Assembly (NCBI GenBank): GCA_026419785.1
Contig: JAODTK010005878.1
Location: forward strand, 307,547-371,546
Origin: Sclerodactyla briareus
Lineage: Eukaryota > Echinodermata > Holothuroidea > Dendrochirotida > Sclerodactylidae
Length of the DNA: 64,000 bases
Reading direction: 5' to 3'
Each line of letters begins with the position of its first letter. The first letter of the stretch is position 1. The translations under genes were made by a program, and so were the position numbers. The notes beneath the pieces are model-generated. The model saw only the letters and a program-made list of their open reading frames with translations, made no database searches and had not been told where the DNA came from. Below, piece after piece: positions 1 through 9,577 of the stretch.

Positions 1-819
1 CATCTCAAAATGTGACCAGTTGTTTGGTCGAACTTGCAGTGCGATCGTTTACTTTTGTAGGTAGGAAAACTGACGGAACGCACACTGCTAGCTTATAATA
101 AACAACAGTTCGTTTATCAGTCTTATCATGTCAGAGCCCTACGTAATGTGACAGCCATTTATTGAAGCCGTTTGCCATGTCTGAAGCGTTTTCCTAGCAC
201 TGTTTCTGGAACTTGAGATCACACGTGTAAGTTCCGAATGACTCGACGAATAAATAGGTAGAAAGAACAAAAGGTTATCAACCGTTTTCGTAGTTGTACA
301 TTTCCTATGAAATTGACCTCTAAACTTTGCTGGTGTATTGGAGCCTTGATTGGCTCTTGCAGCTGCTAGATAAATTTTGAATACTGACTGTATGAATACT
401 TGTTAAGGAGACGAACAATGCTTATGTTTTGCTTAGAACGTGAAATTCCTCTAACAATGAAGGTCAAGGAAAACAAAACTTAATCAAGGGAATCGTATCC
501 AGTAGCGCTTATTGATAATATCAATGTATTGTGTTCTGATTATCAGGCCTCACATGTCCTTTACCATTCTGTTCTCTCTCCTATCTTACCCGCAGCCGGT
601 AAGCGGTCTGACATGTCCAATAGTAATTCAATTGCCTTTCCACACCAACGTCCAGTTCAGGTATGTTACAGTTAGCGAGAATATGGATCTATCCACATAA
701 TAATCCCTTCATAATCGCAGTTGGTCCGAAGTCCGAAGGTAGTAAATGAAAGAAAAAAACTGCAATGGGTTACACAATTGCATATTATTTGTTTCCTCTC
801 ACCCCAAGCGCGTTATTAT

Positions 820-870
820 GGGAGGGGAGAAGAGGGGGAGGAGAGGGGGAGGAGAAGGGGAGGAGAAGGG
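820..870 (+). repeat. Purine-only G-rich tract, G-quadruplex candidate
   Basis: About 50 bases are only A and G on the plus strand. At least four runs of four or five G are separated by 6-7 base A/G loops, which fits the usual intramolecular G-quadruplex pattern. The unit is an imperfect repeat of GAGAGGGGGAG. It is a sharp anomaly in AT-rich surroundings and could equally be a plain GA-type low-complexity tract. Confidence 0.75.
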
Positions 871-3501
871 TCAGAGCCCATAAGAGCCCTTGCACACAGT
901 GTCTATTGTACACACCGACATATGTGCATCAGACCCGCCAATGTACATGAGACCATAGCCCCATCAGTTAATAACTGATAAATGTGGGGAGCTCTATATG
1001 TTATTACCGATAGGGTTATGGGAATCGCTTGGCCCCTCAACGTTCAACCAGTGGCTGCACTTGTCTCACTATAACTAGATATACAATTGAATCAGTGTTT
1101 CAGAACAGAAAGCAGGAGCACTAATGGGCTCTGACTGAATTAACAGAAGTCAAAGCAGTACACAGGCAATGAGTTTGGTCGAATGACAACCTTTAGGGTC
1201 CAATGGGAATTTACTCGATCAGGCTCAGTGACCATACACACGTACGATAAGGCTTATGCGCAACCTCGTACTGCAAAAACGACATAACTCAATATTATGA
1301 ATAGGGACCCCGTTGTTTGTTATTTCCTTCCGTTAAATCATTTCATGCCAAACTCAACGTTCAACTGCTATATTCTAATGAAAAAACAGGTCGCTGTATT
1401 TTGCAAACATGAGCAAGCATCTCATTACAATCATTTCAGGTCCTGTTTATTATTCCATGATTTTGAATGCTTGCAAGCGGAAACTATTATAAATCGTAAT
1501 TTAACAGTGGTAATATATCAAACCATACTTCTTTCCTAGTCCTTGGCGCATTGTCATGTCGTAATATCGACTCAATGAGTTCGTCCAATAATGAAAATGG
1601 GTTTGTATATCAATCATAGTGAAATAATAATAATATAATAAATACTCATACAACTGAGATGACACAGGATGATGATTCAGGAGTGAGAGCATTCGCCTTC
1701 CCAGGGTTCAATCCACACAGACGGAGGAATATACATAGTCTCTCCTATAGTACAATTGCTAATTGAGTCATAACAACGACAATTATTTGGACCGACTGCT
1801 GCCTTTTGTAGTGCTATGCATGAGCTTGCCGTGGACGAAGTGAAACTTGAGATAAAAAAAAAAAAATCATCTCATTACTGGAAAACAGCGGTCTCTCTTT
1901 GTTAGTTAACAACTCACTTAGCGTTTGTTAATAGCTCGATAGGACAAAGAGTTTTTCCCGAAGAAACGAAACAATTTCTTTTCAGATGACTGATCATATA
2001 CGTAAACCTCAACATCAACAACAAAAGATTAAAAGGAAGTTGAGCAGGTTGATTCCCCAACATTTCAATATTTTAATTTCTAAGTCATGATTATCGATAT
2101 CATGCAGCTGTTTGTTCTTTCATGAAGAGTGTATGCGCGACATTGTACAAGTTCTCGCTTGTCGTAGAGCAAATATCAGAAAATGAATTTATCCCAGGTG
2201 AAACTCTCGCAATACGTGACGAGAGCCTGGATGATCTGACGTTCTTCGTATATTTATTTTCTAAAATTCCGACAATTGGCCGCTACCGTTAACTAATTTA
2301 GCCATTTGAAATAACTAAATAATAACCAAATAGATTCTCTGAAAATAAATTACGATAAAATTGAACAGAATGAAATAGTTTAGCTGATAAAAATAGGTGA
2401 AATGCTTCGTTACTTGAGCATGTATAATTGCATCACGACTGGGTTGAAATTACCGGTAATGCTTTTAGTGGGGTAGGTGTTAATTGCATGCCGCGACGAA
2501 AATTGAACACTGCCAAGCCTGGTGGGATGATAATTCGACGCGGAGGGAGAGACGCTGAGGAAACATTTCAATCTGCCGCGATCAGAGGATGCCTGCAGAC
2601 CTCTGCTTGAGTACTCGTTCAAATACCTTGCGGCCAACAGCAACAAAATAGGAAAATGTTACCATAGCTGCTAGAAGTCACTAGGCTTTAGTATATGATC
2701 GCGTATGGTAAATAATGGACATGGAAAATGGAATAAGGTATGACAAAAATACAGAATACATTTCAATTAACTACATGAAGTGAGAAATTGAGATATCATT
2801 TTCGACAGCTCGATTTAACTATACCCCAATTTAAAACATGATGCATCGTCTAAAGATCGCAGGTTACTGCAGTAGTAATTTGCTGTTTTTTTTTTTTTTG
2901 CAGTAGTATGGAGATGAATCATATCACCCGGTAAGATAATACCAGTACAAATTACTATTATCTAATCAGAAATAACAAACTTGTCGGAAATGTCGTGGTA
3001 TATGAAAATACCATTGTGGCATTGATGCCGCACCACGGCAACTTTAACCTCCTCGCACATGAAACCAGACGCCCCAAACACAAAACCCGCAATTGAAATA
3101 ATTGGATATTTCAATTACCACTGCGCACATATGAGCGAGGCTCCTTAATCAACACTCACGGAATGTTTCGTGTCCACTCCTGTCAAATCATGGATCGTTG
3201 TACTTTTCGGAACATTACCACGTCTCATTATCGTTCGATGAATGAGCAATTGTTATTATTAATATGAAAATAACAGTAGAAAAAGCATATCGGGAAAAAT
3301 AACGGGAACATACTGCGTGAAAAATACTATTCAATACCACTTCAAGTGTAACTGGACCACACATACGTTAGTGACAAGCTAAATTGTTTCGAAGCGATCA
3401 AAACATTGAGATATTTGTGACAGGATTAAATCAAGCTATCCGTCAAGTGTATTTCAACGAATGTTTACGTCAACCCAACATTTCGAGACGATCAAAAGGA
3501 G

Positions 3502-3543
3502 GCTAAAGTTTCATCCCGACTAAGGTCGGGGTGAAACTTTAGC
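3502..3543. repeat. Compact inverted repeat (19-bp arms, ~4-base loop)
   Basis: The left arm 3502-3520 (GCTAAAGTTTCATCCCGAC) is matched by the reverse complement at 3525-3543 with one mismatch, which would be a G-U pair in RNA. The loop is about four bases. The loop is too short and the stem too small for a typical miRNA precursor. It may be the fused tips of a palindromic MITE or a solitary cruciform. Confidence 0.8.
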
Positions 3544-3873
3544 TTGTAAGGTGGCTGAAATTACGAACAATGGACGATGAACATTAGACCAGTTTACTTT
3601 CAGATCCAGTGTCTTTCTAGAAGACGATAACCTTATTATCTGGAAATAGTTATCTTATTAGGAAGGCGTAGAGTCTGTTCTAACAGTGTATTAAGGTGCC
3701 TGCCCTAAGTTCAGCGCGATTTTTAAGGATCTACACCACTGAAAATGACATATATGTTTGGGGAATGAGGAATGATCCTTATCAAAGTATGTTTTCGCGA
3801 TAATACTCATTAGAGCTCTTTAATTTCTAGTTAAAATACTACCTCGTAATCTACGGCTGATTTTTTTTTTCAG

Positions 3874-4125
3874 GCGAATACATTAATGGAGGTCAATCGT
3901 GAAAACGACGGACGATCGAGAGAACCATGGAGATTCAAATCTATACTTCAGCGGCTTGCTTGGAACGATTATCTGGAACGATTTAGCAGCGGTAGTAGCG
4001 TCAACACAGCAGTGTACAACGACAGAACAAACCAGGCTTCGAATATTGGATCGATCTACGAAGAAGAATATGACAACACGATTACTGAGAAAAATAGTAC
4101 GGACACCTTAGAATGTTTCCGTTAG
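3874..4125 (+). CDS. Candidate terminal coding exon, unknown protein
   Basis: A strong splice acceptor, ten T followed by CAG, ends at 3873. From there one frame stays open for 83 residues to a stop at 4123-4125. The peptide is hydrophilic, rich in Asn, Ser, Arg and Glu, with the segment WNDYLERFSSGSS near its middle and an acidic stretch (YEEEYDNTITE) later. It does not look like the surrounding low-complexity shadows. I recognise no family. A related segment occurs near 23397-23460, where the same frame reads YLERFGSGRS, so it belongs to a repeated family, which could be a multi-exon host gene family or a mobile element. No upstream exon or poly-A signal was identified, and a chance open frame remains possible. 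Confidence 0.3.
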   Translation, partial: ANTLMEVNRENDGRSREPWRFKSILQRLAWNDYLERFSSGSSVNTAVYNDRTNQASNIGSIYEEEYDNTITEKNSTDTLECFR

Positions 4126-6175
4126 CACTAACCGACGCGGCCGGTTTGCGTCATGGAGTCAGCCTAAACACCGGAAGGTGAAAGTGGAAATATGTATGTA
4201 TTCAGGGTGGAAGAAATCAGTGAAAATAGACTGCTGTTACCCCTATTAAGAAATGCATTCAACCTGAACCAACCAGAGTATGTTGCATAATAACTTTGGA
4301 AATTGAATAATATTAAACACACTCGGACGGAGATAATGTTGGGAGCATCACGACACGATTTACTAAGAAAACAAGCTTGAAATATGAGAAAAAAATTCTC
4401 GAGTGAGTTCGCTGAACGCCACCTGACGCGGCGGGAGGCGGGATTAGCGTAGGGGTGTCTGTTTCAATCTCGGAAGGTGTGATTAGGGAGGAGTACGTAC
4501 GTCAGAATTGAGGAATGATTTAGACACATACCTCTTGTTAACTAATCAACTAACTATAACTAACAAATAGCCATCTCGGAAATAGCGAAATATTTGCTTT
4601 CTTGTTTCGTCGCGTACTACGGCTGCAGTAATAGCTTAGCCTAATTCAACAGCGTGAAGTTTGCCTTTAAGTTGAAATCACTTACCAATTCATCAGATGT
4701 GCGGAACAAAATAAACATATCATAGTATAAAACATATATTATGCACATGGAAAAACAAGCAGTCATTGCAGAGTTGATTCGACAGCAATATGATACCGTA
4801 GAATGCCTAGTGAAATCTATGTCGTGAAATGAAGAAACGTAGTTGATCTACCTATTTAATATACTGCCAAACATATCATGCTTCGGATATCAATGGCATT
4901 TCTGTTCATTGCAGATGCATATAATGTAGTTTGGAAGACAGTGTTAGAGTCGAGACCGGATCCGAGACTGATACTAGCCTACTTAACGGGCTTCACACTA
5001 TGTATGGGGTCTCGGCTCCGAAATCAAAACCAGCACATTTCAAGACTCCAGACTGGTTTGGACTACAGCACTGTTAAAAGCATCGCACCCACAACTGTGT
5101 AAATCAGGGCAACTGGATGAACTAGTGTAAATATTTATTTATTCAGAATAACTATATATTCATCAAAATATCTCTAAATAGGTAATCGAACGACTGTAGG
5201 TAACTCCTGTACACAGGGATTATGTTTCTGTAAGTAATAGTTAGTTGTTATTTTTCCATTACCCTCTGCAACAAACTGTTGTTGAAAAACCACATTGCAA
5301 CAGATTTGCCACCTGAATTTACTCTAATTTGTTTCGATTTTAGACCAAGCAGGATATTCGTATTCGTTAAAGTCATAAAAAGCGTACTGTCGAATACTAA
5401 CGCGAATACTGTAGTTTTCAATTGAATAGGTCTAAAAATGGGGGAAGGAACTGAAAATATAATCATATGATCTGATAGGTCTGTTCTCATTCCTGGGAGA
5501 GATCGGTACATGCTGACTGGGTCCAAAATTAGTCTCAGCAACGCACCTTACTCGAGGGTAATATCGACTTATGAGCAATGCGTTGAAAATCTAATAACAA
5601 AATCACATCTCTAATTCATGTCTCTACATTGTCGTTATTGCCGTAATTACGATCACCCCATCATAAAGACACTACCGTACATCAGTATCTAATGGTTTTG
5701 TCGCCGATAATGTTACAGTGACGTCGCAATCAGCAGCAGGTGGTTTATACTTAAATCCGTGAATATGTTACACCTAAAATATAGGGCAAGCTGGTTTTAT
5801 CAGTGCGGGGTAGGGTGGTTGCATATGATACTCATACATACATACATCTCAGGATCTGAATATTCAAACCGGGTTCCTCTATCAGTGGTGTGACTGTCTA
5901 CTTCCAATATTGGAAGCGAAATAACAATATGAAAGTCGAGACGTTGATAGAATAGCCAGACTAAGTAGAATGAAAAGCGCATTGCATATATTGGTGGATG
6001 TGCGCGCCGGAAGAAAGCCGACAGGGAATCAAGAATACCACTTCCTTACCAGTGATCCGTGAAGGTAGCCCGGCCAGTAAAATCCAATGATTGGGTCAAT
6101 TTCTCAACACATGTTATGACATGAAGAAAAATCAATAATGATTAACAGTTTGATACATGGAACCGTGTTATAACA
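4126..6175. other. Non-coding stretch with possible old tRNA-like repeats
   Basis: No gene is supported. Segments near 4111-4215 and 4405-4515 share a weak layout: GACGCGGC, then a spacer, then CGGAAGGTG followed by an AT-rich GTACGTA or TATGTAT tail. This may mark two degenerate copies of a SINE-like repeat. A 97-residue minus-strand open frame at 5248-5541 has ordinary composition but no recognisable domain, splice context or duplicate, so I do not call it a gene. Confidence 0.45.
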
Positions 6176-6495
6176 CGAGCCAGCATCTGATGATGGGATT
6201 AGCAAAATCACGGACGGCATCTTTCAGTCATGAGCTCCGGCTGTTCGAGGCACGCGGAGCGAGAAACCCTCATTAGATACGGAAACCATCGCTGGATTTC
6301 CAGTTGTCATATAATTGCAAAATATGATAATATATATATATATAATGCATTGTATTGACTATTTAGGGATATTTGCGTCTTTCGTTCGCATTCCGTAATA
6401 GTGAAAAGCTGACACCGCCATAGAACGTGAATCAGTCTCATTTAAAGTATAGAGCTTTTCAATTGCATTTTCTCCCATCGCACGCTGGTTCCATG

Positions 6496-6917
6496 AGCTT
6501 TTCAATCGAATGAATGAATAATTGAGCCGATTGTGTCTCCTCATATAGAAGTTCCGTAATCGGTAGCTTTTCCAACTAGTGAGGTTTGGTAGAGTGCACG
6601 ATTATGGTGCAAAAGATCTTGGATCGAATCTTACATATCTCATACGATACTATGCTTTTTAACTCGCTCATGTCTCGTGTGTGAAAGTGACTGCACTGAA
6701 AAACTGTACTTACGTCTTGCGGATGGAGACATTGGTTAGCCACGTCATGGGTGCAGGAATCTGTCACACCTGCCTAATTACCTTTTAAACACTAATGGCG
6801 CAGAAAAGGCGAAATTCCGCAGGTGTCCATACACTTCCTGGTATTTTGCACATGTGTGCGTCGCTCTGGTTAAACGAGATTGGTTATAATTTGGGGCGTT
6901 AAACGCAATGTAATATG
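6496..6917 (+). mobile_element. SINE-like insertion present only in copy 1
   Basis: Comparison with copy 2 shows 422 bp interrupting GGTTCCATG/ATCGG, flanked by the trinucleotide ATG on both sides (6493-6495 and 6915-6917). Inside, at about 6585-6640, is a tRNA-like head: TTTGGTAGAGTGCAC resembles an A box, and GGATCGAATCTTA, 35 bases on, resembles a B box. The right end carries GGGGCGTTAAACGCAATG, reminiscent of mollusc SINE tails. The three-base flank is short for a LINE-mobilised SINE, so deletion from copy 2 at ATG microhomology is the main alternative. Confidence 0.5.
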
Positions 6918-7309
6918 ATCGGTGTTTGTATATCGAGTGCACACTTCTTCGGATATAAACCTGACAACTGGTAATGATTGTCACTCGTATGTGATAACAA
7001 ATCAGCACATCATCTTGTTTAATTTACGTCATTCCTGCCTCCAAAACCTTCATTTCACGTTCCAGTCCGATAAGATTGGAGGTTGAGACGTGCAGCTTTA
7101 TGTATCGTCTTGTATGTGAGACGTGCATGGTGTCGCTAACCTCGATGGCCCAATCCAGAACATCTGTAATGCAAACCAGAATACACTCCACTGTTTTACC
7201 AAGCTTGCATTTATGTGGAATGATATTAAATAGCAATGAAAATATAATACTTCTATGAAAGGTTATGATATTCCTTCGATTACTGCACTGATGTTAGGTC
7301 AATCGATCT

Positions 7310-7630
7310 CTATACATCAAAATCAACAGAATGCAATGGATCTCTGAAGTTAGCATGACCAATTTTAGGTAGTTCATCGAGTAATTTCTTCTGTATCGCG
7401 TTCCAATGGAAAAAAATATATTTGCGTCCATTTGGTGGTTGCACATGAAATTCCAAATCAACTGCCCCTGATATACTTACTCCCAACTGATACATCCAAT
7501 ATACATAACATCTAGGATTACATTGTGATTCACAAAATAATGCATTATCTTCTTCAAATATAATGTAAATTACAAACCTTGAATAAATGAAATTTGAATG
7601 ATACAGACGTTTGCCTTTGTATTTATTCAT
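7310..7630 (-). CDS. Possible Ig-like domain exon (copy 1)
   Basis: The minus strand is open for about 106 codons. The core reads ALFCESQCNPRCYVYWMY, a Cys-x3-Cys-Asn-Pro-x-Cys-x3-Trp pattern seen around the B and C strands of C2-type immunoglobulin domains of invertebrate surface proteins. A pyrimidine-rich acceptor (TTTATTCAAG) ends at 7578, and a good donor (GTAAGTA) lies at 7474-7480, so a 97-nt exon (7481-7577) fits splice signals, although the frame also runs on. The same peptide recurs in copy 2 at 8426-8731. Conservation of the open frame across the duplication suggests recent coding, but I see no further exons. The assignment to Ig is inference from one motif. Confidence 0.28.
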   Translation of the reverse strand: MNKYKGKRLYHSNFIYSRFVIYIIFEEDNALFCESQCNPRCYVYWMYQLGVSISGAVDLEFHVQPPNGRKYIFFHWNAIQKKLLDELPKIGHANFRDPLHSVDFDV

Positions 7631-7721
7631 CCATCCAAAAACCTCTACACAGTCCGCATTTTAGTAAGAAATATTTCAATAGTCACACTACAGCCAATAT
7701 ACGGAGGAGTCTACAACTTGC

Positions 7722-8816
7722 AGCGAGCCAGTATCTAATGATGGCAGTAGCAAGACCACGAACGGCATCTTCCGGCCATGAGCTCCGGCAGCTCGAGGCC
7801 ACGAAGCGAGACACCCTCATCCGATATGGAAACCATCGCTGGATTTCCAGTTGTCATATAATTGCGAGCTATAATTAAAAATATATATAAAGCATTGTAT
7901 TGACTATTCAGGAATATTTGCGTCTTTCGTTCGCATTCCGTAGGAGTGAAAAGTTGACACCGCCATAGAACGTGAAACAGTCTCATTCAAAGTAATAGAG
8001 CTCTTCAATTGCATTTTGTCCTATCGCACGCTGGTTCCATGATCGGTGTCTGTATATCGAGTGCACACTCCTTCGGATATAAATCTGACAACTGGTAATG
8101 ATTGTCACTCGTATGTGATAACAAATCAGCACATCATCTTGTTTAATTTACGTCATTCCTGCTTCCGAAACCGTGATTGCACGTTCCACTCCGATAGCTT
8201 TGGTTCGAGGCTAAGATGTGCGACTTTATGTATCTTCTGTATGTGTGACGTGCATGGTGTCGCTGACGTCGATGGCCCAATCCAGAACCTCTGTAATGCA
8301 AACCAGAATACACTCCACTGTTTTACCAAGCTTGCATTTATGTGGAATGATATTAAATAGCAATGAAAGGATGACACTTCTATCGAAGGTTAATATATTC
8401 CGTCGATTACTGCACTGATGTTAGGTCAATCGATCTCTATACTCAAAATCAACAGATGCAGTAGATCTCTGAAGTCGGCATAACAAATTTTAGGGTTTTC
8501 ATCAAGTAATTCCATCGGTTCCGCGTTCCAATGGAAAAAAATATATATTTGCGTCCATTTTGGCAGAGGTGGCTCTACATAAAATTCAAATTCAAACTGC
8601 CCTGATATACTGACCCCCAACTGATACATCCGATATGCATAACATCTAGGATTACATTGTGATTCACAAAATAATGCATTATTTTCTTCAATATAATGTA
8701 AATTACAAACCTTGAATAAATGAATAAACATAATCTCTACACAGACCGCATTTTGGTAAGAAATATGACATAGTCACACCACAGCCAATATACGGAGAAG
8801 CCTACAACATGCAGCG
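7722..8816. repeat. Tandem duplication, copy 2 (~1.1 kb)
   Basis: This is the second direct copy of the block starting at 6176, ending near CAACATGCAGCG, which matches CAACTTGCAGCG at the end of copy 1. It lacks the 422-bp segment at 6496-6917. Small differences are spread throughout, for instance a shorter AT run near 7885. Confidence 0.88.
8426..8731 (-). CDS. Possible Ig-like domain exon (copy 2)
   Basis: This is the partner of the open frame in copy 1. It keeps ALFCESQCNPRCYAYRMY, so the conserved Trp is Arg here. It also keeps the later IYIFFHWNA block. The acceptor (TTTATTCAAG, ending at 8711) is retained, but the donor is GTCAGTA instead of GTAAGTA. One base is missing between the acceptor and the conserved core, so the reading phase relative to the acceptor differs from copy 1. 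At least one of the two copies should therefore be non-functional if the exon model is right. Confidence 0.22.
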   Translation of the reverse strand: MFIHLFKVCNLHYIEENNALFCESQCNPRCYAYRMYQLGVSISGQFEFEFYVEPPLPKWTQIYIFFHWNAEPMELLDENPKICYADFRDLLHLLILSIEID

Positions 8817-9577
8817 GTTACATTTTATGGTTTGCAGTCGAAGACACACATTTTTGTAATGGTTAACGACCAACTGCATTCTACCTGGGCAGGAAAACAG
8901 TCGATAGAACCGGTAGATTACTGCCAGTTTCGAGGTCCCCGTGGTCGAGAACGGAATTGGTTCTCAAAGCAGTAACAGGGTGAAATATAAAGTAGGTGAC
9001 TACGGGCTGAGGTACTGGGAAGTAATCGATAAACAAACAGATTTCTGCCAGGAGTGGCATATACTCCCTAGTACCTGTATCGCGTGAAGGGAGGAGCAAA
9101 CCTATCCAATTTTGACGATGTTGAACGCGTTCATATTTGATTGAACAGAGCAGACGAAATGTAGGTGTATAGAAAACAAAAACGAAACATGAGTGCCAAT
9201 AGCGCATTAACTCCCTATCAATTTGTACCAGTTGAGTGTAGGAAATGTGCATAATCTTTGAAGATACTTCAAATGTACTTTGACATGATAGGTATCATCA
9301 GTTGAAAATGGGCCTAATATAGGTCAAGCACCAACTTTCATCCAACTTTTATCCAAACTATTTTGTAGAAAGAGGAGCCGTTCTAACAACATGGAATAAA
9401 AGTCGCTTCCCATTTGAACAAAATAGCCTGAAATTGACCCTAGATGGCCTTTGACCTCAAATTCCTGAATACTCTATATTAACCATTGGTCAATGGTAAT
9501 AGTGATATTCTGTAGTAGCTGCTTGACCTATATTTATAATATGGTACTGATGATACTGACTGAGTTTCGTGCACATT
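8817..9577. other. Non-coding stretch downstream of the Jockey-like element
   Basis: A 123-residue minus-strand open frame (8881-9252) has no domain I recognise. The part from about 9240 to 9577 lies just 3' of the minus-strand retroelement C-terminus and may be its 3' untranslated region or an adjacent repeat. It contains TGGCCTTTGACCTC (9449-9462), a near-match to a nuclear-receptor DR1 element, which resembles the motif-rich satellite at 46-48 kb. Confidence 0.4.

Larger units (their letters stand above)
1..3870. other. AT-rich non-coding stretch
   Basis: I see no gene here. Open frames are short, overlap on both strands and lack recognisable motifs. The stretch contains a polypurine tract (820-870), short poly-A/T runs and a compact hairpin (3502-3543), listed separately. 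A segment at about 2424-2520 shares short blocks with one near 61033-61110, including the run TATAATTGCATCACGAC, which suggests two very old copies of a dispersed repeat. Confidence 0.6.
6176..7721. repeat. Tandem duplication, copy 1 (~1.55 kb)
   Basis: This block and 7722-8816 are direct tandem copies, each starting near CGAGCCAG. Matching landmarks include the run around GATTTCCAGTTGTCATATAA (6297 and 7843), ATTTGCGTCTTTCGTTCGCA (6370 and 7917), the block around GGTAATGATTGTCACTCGTA (6969 and 8093) and GCCCAATCCAGAAC (7147 and 8275). Copy 1 is longer because it contains about 420 bp (6496-6917) absent from copy 2. Divergence is modest and includes small indels, so the duplication is not recent. 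The minus strand of each copy holds a similar open frame. Confidence 0.88.
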
